A stretch of DNA of 34,729 nt from JAAZMX01 sp035388025 (GTDB lineage: Bacteria; Patescibacteriota; Patescibacteriia; UBA2196; GWA2-42-15). Each line of letters begins with the position of its first letter. The first letter of the stretch is position 1. Shown one piece after another: positions 26,382 to 34,543 of this stretch. The stretch covers positions 1 through 34,729 of the forward strand of contig DAOOPA010000006.1 of the NCBI GenBank assembly GCA_035388025.1. Reading direction: 5' to 3'. The position numbers and the translations under genes are program-made. The notes below the pieces were generated by a model. That model was not told where the DNA came from. It saw only the letters and a list, made by a program, of their open reading frames with translations, and searched no databases.

Positions 26382-28460
26382 ATGGAGTATAAAATCAAAG
26401 CCGACAAATTAACGATCAAAAATGCCAAGACTAGCGGGCAGTCTCATGTCTATATTGCGCCGAACGAACTGGCACAAGAGAGCGGTCTGGGCATGCTGGT
26501 GATCATCGCGGAAATAAAATCAAAAGAGAAAAGGATACCAGCAACTCTGGATCAAATAGTGCGCGAGCTGGGGGAATATTATTATCATTCGCCGACCAAA
26601 AATGCCGAAGCGGCTCTAGAAACAACCTGCCAATATTTCAATGAGAATATCATGGAAATCTGCCAAAAAAACTGGCAGTGGCTAAAAGATAGAATCAGTG
26701 TTCTCGTGGCGGCCGTGCAGGAGAACCGCTTATCGCTTTCCACTTACAACAACATGCGAGTATGGCTGGGCCGAGAGGGAAAAATTCATGACATTTCCAG
26801 TTCAGACGCTGAAAGTAAAAAAAATGCCACGCCCAAAAAAATAATGAGCCAAATTGTTTCTGGGCAGTTGGAAGACAATGATGTAATACTTCTATCCAAC
26901 GCGACGATTTTTGATTATTTTTCCGAGGAAAAAATAAGGCGCACAATCACAACTTTGGCACCGACTCAGGCCTGCGCTTTTTTGAAGAATGCCCTGATTG
27001 ATTATAAGGTAACAGCTGATTTCAGCACGGTAATTGTGAAACTGATACAAAATGCCCAGAAAGAACCGGGGAATGCAAATCCCGAACGGCTTAATTTATT
27101 ACAGGGGACACAAATGGGTGGCAGTCTAAAACAGGTGAATGGTAATCAGTTTTTAATAAAATTAAAAAATATTAAAGAAAACGGGGTAACCCTGGCCAGC
27201 GACCTGGCGCGCAAAGCCGGGCAACTGCCGGCAAAAATTGCCAAAAGAAGAAATGCGCCGATAGAAAATCCGAAACAGCTAGAGCCAGAGACTGAAGTCA
27301 AGGCCGATTGGCGCGCCAAACTGGGCTTTGACGGCGAACGCTTTGGTTCAAAAGACCATTGGCTTAAAAATTTTAAGCTTCAGGACTATCGATTAGTTAT
27401 TTTTATTTTTATAATCGCCCTCTTGTTCGCCGGCAGTTTAAAAATTATCAGCAACCGGCATCAGACAAGCGATGAGAGCCAAAAAATAGAAGCGGCCATC
27501 GCCAATATTAAAGATAAAATAAACTCTATCGAGGCGGCATTGATCTACAAGGACGATATCAAGGCCCAGGAGCTTTTGCGGGAGACTGAAAATATGTTGG
27601 CCAATTTTGAATATAAAAATTCAGACTCAGCCAAAACAGCCCTGACAGAGCTAAATCAACAGGTTGGCGAGATGAAGAATAAGGTTTATAAATTGGAAAA
27701 AATAAACAAAGATGATTATTTCGCCAAACTACCAGAAGCCACCAGCCCAAGCAGTAATCTAACACTGACTGACATCGGCCTTTATTTTATGGCCGGGCAA
27801 CAAGTATACAAAGTGAATCTTAGAGACGGTAATATTGATCGCCAAGCGGTAGTGAACAATGAAACCGTCAATAAAATAATCAATCTTGACGGCAAACAAC
27901 TGGTCATCTATGGTGGCGGGGCGGAGATATTTTTAATGGCAAAAAATGATACTTTGGCGCAAAAAAAAGTTTTTGATTTGCCAGAGGGAGACCAAGCTAA
28001 AGATATTGCTATTTACAACAGCAAAATATATCTGCTCGGGGGGAAAAATATCTACAGTTATAACTATACTAACGGCACTTGGAGCAAACCAGCAACGTGG
28101 TTGAAGCAAGAAGCAAACATATCGGGCGATAAAAGCATCGCAGTCGATGGCAATATCTGGTTGGCCGCCAATAATGGTGAAATAAGCCAATATTTTAAGG
28201 GCAAGAAAGAACAATTTACCTTGAGCGGACTGTACGAGCCGCTGAGCGGCGAAACATCGATTTACACGGCCGACGGCTTGGGAAAAATTTATCTCCTAGA
28301 TAGCGACCGAAATAGAATAACCATCGCCAATAAACAAGGCAAAGTTTTACGCCAGATACTCGGAGATAATCTTGATAAAATCATGGCGATTATACCGGGT
28401 GACGGAGAAAAGGATTTATATATTCTGACTATGACGGGGATCTACAAGTTAGCCCTATAG
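26382..28460 (+). CDS. Membrane protein with PP2C-like, coiled-coil and propeller-like regions
   Basis: This unrecognised 692-residue protein can be divided by eye. Residues 1-225 look like a PPM/PP2C phosphatase fold: a repeated beta pattern, DNDVILLSNATIFDYFSEEKIRRTI resembling the PP2C 'DGv' strand, but no clear metal-binding Asp cluster, so it is probably catalytically dead or divergent. Residues 230-335 are a linker. A single transmembrane helix runs at 338-357. A charged helical region (365-440) may be a coiled coil. From about 450 to the end, a strand-rich segment with repeated YLLG/YLLD/YILT units suggests a beta-propeller, presumably outside the cell. It has an inside-to-outside layout like sensor or scaffold proteins. 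A 15-bp terminator hairpin lies 20 bases after the stop. Confidence 0.7.
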   Translation: MEYKIKADKLTIKNAKTSGQSHVYIAPNELAQESGLGMLVIIAEIKSKEKRIPATLDQIVRELGEYYYHSPTKNAEAALETTCQYFNENIMEICQKNWQWLKDRISVLVAAVQENRLSLSTYNNMRVWLGREGKIHDISSSDAESKKNATPKKIMSQIVSGQLEDNDVILLSNATIFDYFSEEKIRRTITTLAPTQACAFLKNALIDYKVTADFSTVIVKLIQNAQKEPGNANPERLNLLQGTQMGGSLKQVNGNQFLIKLKNIKENGVTLASDLARKAGQLPAKIAKRRNAPIENPKQLEPETEVKADWRAKLGFDGERFGSKDHWLKNFKLQDYRLVIFIFIIALLFAGSLKIISNRHQTSDESQKIEAAIANIKDKINSIEAALIYKDDIKAQELLRETENMLANFEYKNSDSAKTALTELNQQVGEMKNKVYKLEKINKDDYFAKLPEATSPSSNLTLTDIGLYFMAGQQVYKVNLRDGNIDRQAVVNNETVNKIINLDGKQLVIYGGGAEIFLMAKNDTLAQKKVFDLPEGDQAKDIAIYNSKIYLLGGKNIYSYNYTNGTWSKPATWLKQEANISGDKSIAVDGNIWLAANNGEISQYFKGKKEQFTLSGLYEPLSGETSIYTADGLGKIYLLDSDRNRITIANKQGKVLRQILGDNLDKIMAIIPGDGEKDLYILTMTGIYKLAL

Positions 28461-28480
28461 GTAAAAAGATAAAAAACAAT

Positions 28481-28512
28481 AAAGCCGCTCCGATAAATAT
28501 CGGAGCGGCTTT
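28481..28512. terminator. Bidirectional terminator between convergent genes
   Basis: AAAGCCGCTCCGATA (28481-28495) pairs perfectly with TATCGGAGCGGCTTT (28498-28512), giving a long stem with a minimal loop and A/T tracts on both sides. It ends the plus-strand gene at 28460 and the rplL gene at 28524. Confidence 0.92.
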
Positions 28513-28523
28513 AAAAAATAAAA

Positions 28524-28934
28524 TTATTTCAAAGTAACAGTAGCGCCGGCCTCTTCTAATTTCTTCTTGATCTCTTCGGCTTCCTCTTTTTTGGCGCCAT
28601 TTTTAACGACGACAGGGCCAGCCTCAGTCATATCCTTGGCTTCTTTTAAGCCTTTGCCGGTAACTTCTCGCAAAACCTTAATTACCCCGATTTTATTTTC
28701 ACCAGTAGCGGTCAGTTCCACGTCAAATTCGCTCTTCTCTTCAACGGCGGCACCGGCGGCGGCACCGGCTGGCATGGCGCCCATCATGACAGGGGCGGCG
28801 GCAGAAACACCGAACTTGTCTTCCAGGATTTTTACGAGCTCGGACAAATCCAGGACAGACATCTTTTCGATCTCGGACACTATTGATTGAAACTTGGCAG
28901 GAACTTCAACAGTGGTTTTTTGTTCATCAGACAT
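28524..28934 (-). CDS. rplL: 50S ribosomal protein L7/L12
   Basis: This 136-residue protein forms the mobile stalk that recruits translation GTPases. The N-terminal dimerisation helices (about 13-45) are followed by an Ala/Gly/Met-rich hinge (VMMGAMPAGAAAGAAVEE) and the C-terminal globular domain EFDVELTATGENKIGVIKVLREVTGKGLKEAKDMTEAGPVVVKNGAKKEEAEEIKKKLEEAGATVTLK. The whole layout is the family standard. An AAAGG Shine-Dalgarno-like site lies just upstream of ATG 28934. It follows rplJ with a 139-base gap. Confidence 0.98.
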   Translation of the reverse strand: MSDEQKTTVEVPAKFQSIVSEIEKMSVLDLSELVKILEDKFGVSAAAPVMMGAMPAGAAAGAAVEEKSEFDVELTATGENKIGVIKVLREVTGKGLKEAKDMTEAGPVVVKNGAKKEEAEEIKKKLEEAGATVTLK

Positions 28935-28955
28935 ATATTACCTTTCTTTAACGCC

Positions 28956-29073
28956 ATCGGGAAAACCCGACTGCGTAGTTATTAATTAATTAATATAAAA
29001 ATAAATTAAATTACAAGCTCTAAATTTTAAATCCAAAATAAGTTTCAAAACTCTTAATTTCTTTGTTTCTTAA
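28956..29073. repeat. rplJ-rplL gap: hairpin and AT-rich repeat
   Basis: The gap between rplJ and rplL holds a short hairpin TCGGG-AAAA-CCCGA (28957-28970, minus-strand loop TTTT) and AT-rich repeat words (TTAATTAATTAATATAAAA near 28982, AATCCAAAATAAG near 29030). In many bacteria this gap sets the four-fold rplL excess, and the hairpin is a candidate for that role. Confidence 0.5.
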
Positions 29074-29595
29074 TTATTTATTTTCTTGTATCGCTTTTAA
29101 AACATTGACTAAGCCGCGCAGATTGCCGGCCATAACATTAACGAAACCGGAAAGCGGGGCCTTGATCGTGCCGACGGTTCTAGCGATTAATTCTTCGCGG
29201 CCGGGCAGTTGGGCTAGGGCTTTGACCCGAGAGGCATCAATCCATTGACTTTCCAAAATACCTCCGATAAAACTCACGGTTTGGTTATCCTTTATAAAAG
29301 TGTCCAAGGTCTTGGCCGGCGCAACCGCGTCTTGATTGGAGGTGGCGATGGAAATATTGCCCTGAATTTTTTCCACGCCTTCAGACGGATAATTTAATTC
29401 TTGGAAAGCCTTGCGCAATAAGGTTTTTTTAACTACTGAATATTCAATACCTTGACGATAAAGTTCATGGCGAAAAGCACGATCGGGAGATACCTTTAAA
29501 CCGGTAAAAACGGTCAAAGCCGCGCCCTTGGCGTTTTTGAGACTAGCAATAAGATTTTGCAAAACGGTTTCTTTTTCTTGTCTTGATTTAGGCAT
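29074..29595 (-). CDS. rplJ: 50S ribosomal protein L10
   Basis: This 173-residue protein anchors L7/L12 to the large subunit. The N-terminal globular part (MPKSRQEKETVLQNLIASLKNAKGAALTVFTGLKVSPDRAFRHELYRQGIEYSVVKKTLLRKAF) matches the L10 family. The C-terminal tail ends LRGLVNVLKAIQENK, with the helix that binds L12 dimers. The leader (29636-29742) contains an L10 leader and an attenuator, indicating autoregulation. rplA/rplK, the usual neighbours upstream, are absent; the gene starts its own transcript here. Confidence 0.98.
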   Translation of the reverse strand: MPKSRQEKETVLQNLIASLKNAKGAALTVFTGLKVSPDRAFRHELYRQGIEYSVVKKTLLRKAFQELNYPSEGVEKIQGNISIATSNQDAVAPAKTLDTFIKDNQTVSFIGGILESQWIDASRVKALAQLPGREELIARTVGTIKAPLSGFVNVMAGNLRGLVNVLKAIQENK

Positions 29596-29635
29596 ATTTT
29601 TTAATATTAAAAATAAAGATAAAAAAAATAAAAAA

Positions 29636-29652
29636 CTGTGGACTAACCACAG
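29636..29652 (-). terminator. Attenuator-like hairpin in the rplJ leader
   Basis: On the minus strand, CTGTGG-TTAGT-CCACAG is followed at once by TTTTTTATTTTTTTT, forming an intrinsic terminator between the L10 leader and the rplJ start. GGTAAA of the leader (29693-29698) can pair with TTTACC (29653-29658) directly upstream, giving a possible competing structure. Confidence 0.75.
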
Positions 29653-29742
29653 GGTAAATTAAAAGCCAAAAATGATAATTTTAGCTAATATTTTTACCTC
29701 GGCAGGACTTATAAAGATGCCTACTGTCTATGGTAATCGATT
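29653..29742 (-). promoter_or_regulatory. Ribosomal L10 leader
   Basis: The minus strand reads AGACAGTAGGCA (about 29719-29730), a short variable loop, and CCTGCCGAGGT (29696-29706). These are the characteristic pairing strands of the L10 leader that binds the L10-L12 complex to repress rplJL. In known cases excess L10 shuts down translation or transcription of the operon. Here a terminator follows (29636-29652), so attenuation is the likely output. Confidence 0.8.
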
Positions 29743-29748
29743 AATAAG

Positions 29749-29777
29749 ATAATAGCAAATGAGAGAAAATTTGTCAA
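29749..29777 (-). promoter_or_regulatory. Promoter for rplJ-rplL
   Basis: On the minus strand, TTGACA (29772-29777, perfect) and TATTAT (29749-29754, 5/6) are exactly 17 bases apart. The start site falls about 29742, just before the L10 leader strands. The -35 region (29770-29786) carries the 17-base word shared with the rplU promoter. Confidence 0.85.
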
Positions 29778-29797
29778 ATAAAAAGGTCATTTTCCAG

Positions 29798-29812
29798 AAC
29801 CCCTTTTGGGTT
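29798..29812 (-). terminator. Weak hairpin before the rplJ promoter
   Basis: On the minus strand, AACCC-AAAAG-GGGTT forms a 5-bp stem followed 14 bases later by CCTTTTTATTT, which is also the -35 region of the rplJ promoter. It could terminate transcripts of the PflX-like gene that ends at 29869. The stem is short and the U tract is not adjacent, so this is tentative. Confidence 0.35.
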
Positions 29813-29868
29813 AGGGACAATTTATAATTACAACTAATTAAACAATAGGTCAAGCTTAAAACCTAAAA

Positions 29869-30693
29869 TTAGCCAAAAGGTTGGCTTTGGGTAAAATCAG
29901 GAATCAGTAATTTGGCGCTCGTGAGCTCTTGATACCAGCCATTTTCCAGGCCGATTTGGAGCTGATAATTTTGGACCGTATCAAATTCTTTGGGTGTCAA
30001 TCGGCGATTTAGTTCCGGGTAACTGAAAGCATGATGCAAGGGGTAATACTGGGCCATTAGACTAACAAAAATATGAGGGTCAATTTGGGCAATTAGATCT
30101 AAAACGCCAAAACTATTCTCCAAGGCGCCGGGTAAAACCATGTGGCGAACAACCAAGCCAGAAGTCATAAGGCCAGAAAGATCAAAACGCGGATGGCCAA
30201 CATTTTCCAGCATAGCCGCAATAGCGTAAGCGGCGGTAAGGGAATAGTTTTTGATTTGCGAATACTTGTAGGCCAGGCGATCATCGCTGTATTTAAAATC
30301 CGGTAAAAAAATATTGACCAGGCCCTTGAGCCGATGAATAAGATCAACGGTTTCATAGGCGTTGGAGTTCCAGACAATGGGAATTTTCAAACCTTGCCGT
30401 CGAGCCAGAGGGATAGCGGCGATTAGCGGCTCAGCCCAGATAGTGGGAGTGACCAGATCAATATTCACCGCCCCTTCGGCTTCAAGGTTCAACATAATGT
30501 CGGCTAGTTCGGAAATAGAATAATAGCGGCCAATACTTTGCTGTGAGATCTGGTAATTCTGACAGAAGACGCAACGCAAATTACAGCCAGCAAAAAAAAT
30601 ACCGCCAGCTCCTTGTTCGCGACTGCCAACCAGCGGTGGCTCTTCGCCAAAGTGGCGGCCGAACCAAGCGATCTTTACTTTTTTATCAATCAT
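29869..30693 (-). CDS. PflX-like radical SAM protein
   Basis: This 274-residue radical SAM enzyme belongs to the group related to pyruvate formate-lyase activase (COG1313 type). The cluster motif CNLRCVFC (Cys37, Cys41, Cys44; CX3CX2C) is preceded by GRHFGEEPPLVGSREQGAGGIFFAG, the family opening, and followed by QNYQISQQSIGRYYS and the barrel segments IDLVTPTIWAEPLIAAI, IPIVWNSNAYETVDLIHRL, VNIFLPDFKY and VVRHMVLPGA. No glycyl-radical enzyme is present nearby, so the substrate is unknown. It starts two bases before the end of mltG is reached on the same strand and is probably cotranscribed with it. Confidence 0.85.
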   Translation of the reverse strand: MIDKKVKIAWFGRHFGEEPPLVGSREQGAGGIFFAGCNLRCVFCQNYQISQQSIGRYYSISELADIMLNLEAEGAVNIDLVTPTIWAEPLIAAIPLARRQGLKIPIVWNSNAYETVDLIHRLKGLVNIFLPDFKYSDDRLAYKYSQIKNYSLTAAYAIAAMLENVGHPRFDLSGLMTSGLVVRHMVLPGALENSFGVLDLIAQIDPHIFVSLMAQYYPLHHAFSYPELNRRLTPKEFDTVQNYQLQIGLENGWYQELTSAKLLIPDFTQSQPFG

Positions 30694-30695
30694 AA

Positions 30696-31691
30696 TTAAC
30701 GCAGATAATCATCAATATTTTTTTGGTGCTGTTCAAATGTCTTGGCATAATGGACGGTGCCAGCGCCATCAGTTTCCGTAATAAAATAAAGATATTCCGA
30801 AGCTTGGGGATAGATGGCGGCTCGGATAGCGGCCAAACCAGGATTACTGATCGGGCCGGGCGGTAAGCCCTTATACAGATAGGTGTTGTAGGGAGAATCA
30901 ACTTTTTGGTCCAAGGCGGTGCTACCCCCGGTAATGTATTTGATCGTTGAATCAAGTTGCAAAGGCATGTTTATAGCCAACCTTTTCCAAATAATACCAG
31001 AAACAATGACGCGGTCAGCATCAGTTTTGACTTCTTCTTCAATGAGAGAGGCCACGGTAATAATTTCAAAAATGGTTTTGCCTTGACGACTGATTTCCAG
31101 ACGCAATTCGGGATTTAATTTTTTATCAAAATTGGATAACATTTTTTTAATAATATCTTCGGCGCTAGAATAATAATAGGTGTCTGGGAAAAGATAGCCC
31201 TCTAGGCTGGCATTGGCCGGTTTGTCCGACAAAAAATCATAGTCTGCCAAAAAATCTTGACTGAGATTTTCAAGCGATTTTTTAAAATCACCCGGAGCGA
31301 ATCGCCCCTGAAAAGACAATGACTGGTCAATATCATCAATAGCCTCCCCTTCTCTGACTAGAAGCGTGAGATTACTGGCAGATTGACTATCGGTCAAAAT
31401 ATCAATTAATCTTTTGATATTGACAACGTCAGGCAGAGAATATTCACCAGCCTTGAACTGGCCTTCAATATCTTTGAGATAGGCATAGGTTTCAAAAACA
31501 AGAGAACTCCTAATAATACCTTGTTGTTTTAAATCAAGACTGATTTGATTTACGCCCGTGCCCTCGACAATAGTGAACATGGTTGATTGTCCCAAGCGGA
31601 TCGGGTTCAATAAAGTAAAAATAAACCAGCCACTGAGAAAAAAGCCCGAGGCGATAAGAATAATAAAGACAGAGAAAAATATTTTTTTCAT
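30696..31691 (-). CDS. mltG: Endolytic murein transglycosylase MltG
   Basis: This 331-residue membrane-bound enzyme cuts nascent peptidoglycan strands and limits their length. An N-terminal transmembrane helix (5-28) precedes a LysM-like region (about 36-105) and the YceG catalytic domain. The catalytic Glu lies in ASLIEEE (Glu218), and QLDSTIKYITG, DSPYNTYLYKGLPPGPISNPGLAAIRAAIYP and YLYFITETDGAGTVHYAKTFEQH complete the family pattern. It ends two bases before the radical SAM gene. Its presence implies a normal peptidoglycan wall. Confidence 0.96.
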   Translation of the reverse strand: MKKIFFSVFIILIASGFFLSGWFIFTLLNPIRLGQSTMFTIVEGTGVNQISLDLKQQGIIRSSLVFETYAYLKDIEGQFKAGEYSLPDVVNIKRLIDILTDSQSASNLTLLVREGEAIDDIDQSLSFQGRFAPGDFKKSLENLSQDFLADYDFLSDKPANASLEGYLFPDTYYYSSAEDIIKKMLSNFDKKLNPELRLEISRQGKTIFEIITVASLIEEEVKTDADRVIVSGIIWKRLAINMPLQLDSTIKYITGGSTALDQKVDSPYNTYLYKGLPPGPISNPGLAAIRAAIYPQASEYLYFITETDGAGTVHYAKTFEQHQKNIDDYLR

Positions 31692-31736
31692 GGCTAGATA
31701 TAAATAGTTGGAATAAAAAGCTAGCGGCCGATAAAA

Positions 31737-32810
31737 TTACAGATACTTTTTATAACCATCGCGAGCAAGTGATTCTACTAAATAAGTAATATCTTTGACG
31801 CGCTCTTTTGGGACAACTAAGAGAGCATCTTTGGTGTTCACAACAACAAAACCGTCAAGGCCAACCGTGGCAACTAGTTTTTTGGCTTCTAGGTTATAAA
31901 CCAGGGAATCCTTGGTATCAAAGTTAAAAACCTGGCCGGTGATTACATTGGCTTTGGAATTGGCGGCCAACGCTTCTTTAAGAGCATAAAGGGTGCCCGG
32001 ATCACTCCAACCCATGTTGGTTTTTATGATAACGGCTGAGCGCAAGTCAGTCTTTTCAATCAGACATTGATCAAAAGAAATTTTGGGCGCCTCAGCGTAA
32101 GCCTCAAAGGCCTGTTTTTTGTTTCGGGCGGAAATGGCTTTTTCTACGGCCGCCAAAATATCGGGGCTGTGCCTCGCATATTCTGAAAGAATGAAATCGG
32201 GAGTAGAAATAAAATAACCAGGATTCCAAAAATAATCGCCTGAATGAAACATTTTTTCACAAGCCTTGGTCTCCGGCTTGTAACACCAGCCCAAGAAGCT
32301 GAAATAAGGGGTGCTTTGAAAAGAACCTATTTTTTTGCCTACATGAATCCAACCCAAATTATTATTAGCAAAACGAGGTTTTTCGGCAAAGAAAATGAAG
32401 CGAGCGGGGTCTTGCTGCGCCAATTGCTCGGCGATTTTTAGATTTTTAATAAACTCAGAGGCGTCTTTCATCAGGTGGTCGGCCCAAAGTATGGCAACGG
32501 GTCCTGTTTTCCCCAATTGGCGCAAGCGGCTCATAGCCAAACACACAGCCGGGCCAACGTTACGCCGGGCCGGCTCGAGAAAAATATTTTTGTTCTGGAT
32601 CTCTGGTATCTGCGAGTGAACCAAGTCGTAATATTCCGGGACAGTTTGAATAAAAATATCAGACCCGGAAAAATGCGGCAATAGCCGTTCCACGGCCAGA
32701 CGCAGGGTGGAGCGACCATCCCAAACGGCATCAAATTGTTTGGGCGAATTGGCCCTGGAGAGCGGCCAGAGGCGCGTCCCAACGCCACCGGCGAAGATGA
32801 CTAAATTCAT
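31737..32810 (-). CDS. Mannose-1-phosphate guanylyltransferase
   Basis: This 357-residue enzyme makes GDP-mannose from mannose-1-phosphate and GTP. The opening MNLVIFAGGVGTRLWPLSRANSPKQF carries the GG-x-GTRLWPLSR-x-x-x-PKQ signature. Later FAEKPRFANNNLGWIHVGKKIG, CYKPETKACEKMFHSGDYFWNPGYFI and SFDQCLIEKTDLRSAVIIKTNMGWSDPGTLYALKEA fit ManC/type II enzymes. It lacks the C-terminal isomerase domain found in bifunctional ManC/AlgA (about 480 residues). GDP-mannose would feed the glycosyltransferases of the window. A weak promoter lies at 32851-32878. Confidence 0.93.
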   Translation of the reverse strand: MNLVIFAGGVGTRLWPLSRANSPKQFDAVWDGRSTLRLAVERLLPHFSGSDIFIQTVPEYYDLVHSQIPEIQNKNIFLEPARRNVGPAVCLAMSRLRQLGKTGPVAILWADHLMKDASEFIKNLKIAEQLAQQDPARFIFFAEKPRFANNNLGWIHVGKKIGSFQSTPYFSFLGWCYKPETKACEKMFHSGDYFWNPGYFISTPDFILSEYARHSPDILAAVEKAISARNKKQAFEAYAEAPKISFDQCLIEKTDLRSAVIIKTNMGWSDPGTLYALKEALAANSKANVITGQVFNFDTKDSLVYNLEAKKLVATVGLDGFVVVNTKDALLVVPKERVKDITYLVESLARDGYKKYL

Positions 32811-32850
32811 AAATAGTAATGATTAGATTGTTAGCCAACGGATATAAAAA

Positions 32851-32878
32851 ATGTTAAGCGTTAAAAGATATAAGTCAA
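32851..32878 (-). promoter_or_regulatory. Possible promoter for the guanylyltransferase
   Basis: On the minus strand, TTGACT (32873-32878, 5/6) is followed after 16 bases by TAACAT (32851-32856, 4/6). The box lies about 45 bases before the start. The -10 is weak. Confidence 0.4.
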
Positions 32879-32953
32879 TGCTGATATTTTTGATCATGTT
32901 TATAAAAATAAACACTTGATTTTGGGAATATCTAATAGAGATAATAAAAGATG

Positions 32954-34543
32954 TTATCGGATTATCAGGCTTTTGCCAGTCATGTTGGACGGTTGCCCCA
33001 GACCAAGCAAATGAAGAATGGTCGGAGCAACATCACCCAAAATACCACCAGAGCGGAGCTTTTTTATCTGACCAATTTGTTTCCGGGGACCGACAATACA
33101 GAAAGGAACCGGGTTGACAGAGTGTTTGGTGTCCACTTTGCCAGTAGCAACATCCAACATTTCTTCAGCGTTACCATGATCACCAACCAAAACCACATAG
33201 CCATTTTTTTTATAAACAACGGTCTCAACAATTTTTTTGACACAACCATCCAAAAATTCAATGCCTTGAATGGTGGCGCTCAGGTTGCCGGTATGACCCA
33301 GCATGTCAGGATTAGCAAAATTGATAGCAAAAAAATCATAAATTTTTTCTTCTACATTCCTAACCACCAGTTCGGTGATTTCTCCGGCTGACATGGCTGG
33401 CGTGGCATCATAGGAATCAACGGCCGGGGAATTAACCAAAATTCTATTTTCACCCCCAACCGGAGTGGCATAACCACCATTAAAAAAATAAGTCATGTGG
33501 GCATATTTGTCTGTTTCGGCAACATAAAGCTGGCGCTGATCCCGCAAAACCATCGGCAAGGTGTCTTTGATATCCGGAGAGGGGTAAACTGTCAAGATAC
33601 CTGGCAGTTCCGGTCCAAAATCAGCCATGGCCACAAAGGTCAAATTCTTGAGGGTTTTTTTGCGGCGGAAAGAGCCTGGATTATCGTCGTTAAAATTTTT
33701 CTGCACAAAAGCCTTGGTCAGCTGGCGAGCGCGATCAGAACGAGCATTAAAAAAAATGATGGAATCATCGTTGTCCAAGCGCGGAGCGGGCCGACCCTTG
33801 CAGGAGATAACGGTGGGGGCGATAAACTCGTCTGACTCGCCCCGAGCATAAGCCTCTTCAACGGCTCTGAGCGGGCCTTCGGCCGAACGGATAAAACCAT
33901 CTGTCAAAGTACGATAAGCCAACTCGGTTCGACTCCACTCTTTTTTGCGGTCCATACCGTAGAAGCGACCCATAATCGTAGCGATGACTTCCCGATCTGG
34001 ATCCATTTTGGCTAAAAGATTTTTTAAAAAATTGTAACCCTCATATTTATCAGAATCACGACCGTCGGTAAAAAGATGAAAATAAACTTTTTTGACCGCC
34101 TGACGGCGACAAAAGTCAATCAGAGCGTAAAGATGATCAGGGCAGGCATGCGCCGACGACCTGCCAGTCAAAAGACCCATAATGTGCAGGTTGGATTTAT
34201 TTTTTTGAGCATGTTTCACAGCTTCCAAGAGCGCGGCGTTTTTAAAAAAGGTACCATCATCAATCATTTTGGAGATGGCCACCAAATCCTGCCAGATAAT
34301 ACGGCCGGCACCCAAATTCATGTGTCCGGCTTCAGAATTGCCGGTATCGCCCCGAAATAAACCAACGTCCGCACCGGCGGCGCCAAGAGTGGTATAGGGA
34401 TACTCGGCAAAAAGTTTGTTTAAAAATGGCGTATTGGCCAAACGCACGGCGTTACCCGGACCGGGCGGAGCGATGCCATAGCCATCAAGAATGATAAAAG
34501 CAAAGGGTTGATAAAATTTTTCGGGCGAATACTCTGGGGTCAT
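32954..34543 (-). CDS. gpmI: 2,3-bisphosphoglycerate-independent phosphoglycerate mutase
   Basis: This 529-residue metalloenzyme converts 3- to 2-phosphoglycerate. Asp20 (ILDGYG) and Ser70 (GDTGNSEAGHMNLGAGR) are the metal ligand and the phosphorylated Ser. Downstream, HLFTDGRDSDK, DPDREVIATIMGRFYGMDRKKEW, NADMLGHTG-type FANPDMLGHTG and VLVGDHGNAEEMLD supply the remaining metal and substrate residues. The length matches the family. The start ATG overlaps the enolase stop TGA (ATGA), so it is coupled to eno, giving consecutive glycolytic steps in one operon. Confidence 0.97.
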   Translation of the reverse strand: MTPEYSPEKFYQPFAFIILDGYGIAPPGPGNAVRLANTPFLNKLFAEYPYTTLGAAGADVGLFRGDTGNSEAGHMNLGAGRIIWQDLVAISKMIDDGTFFKNAALLEAVKHAQKNKSNLHIMGLLTGRSSAHACPDHLYALIDFCRRQAVKKVYFHLFTDGRDSDKYEGYNFLKNLLAKMDPDREVIATIMGRFYGMDRKKEWSRTELAYRTLTDGFIRSAEGPLRAVEEAYARGESDEFIAPTVISCKGRPAPRLDNDDSIIFFNARSDRARQLTKAFVQKNFNDDNPGSFRRKKTLKNLTFVAMADFGPELPGILTVYPSPDIKDTLPMVLRDQRQLYVAETDKYAHMTYFFNGGYATPVGGENRILVNSPAVDSYDATPAMSAGEITELVVRNVEEKIYDFFAINFANPDMLGHTGNLSATIQGIEFLDGCVKKIVETVVYKKNGYVVLVGDHGNAEEMLDVATGKVDTKHSVNPVPFCIVGPRKQIGQIKKLRSGGILGDVAPTILHLLGLGQPSNMTGKSLIIR

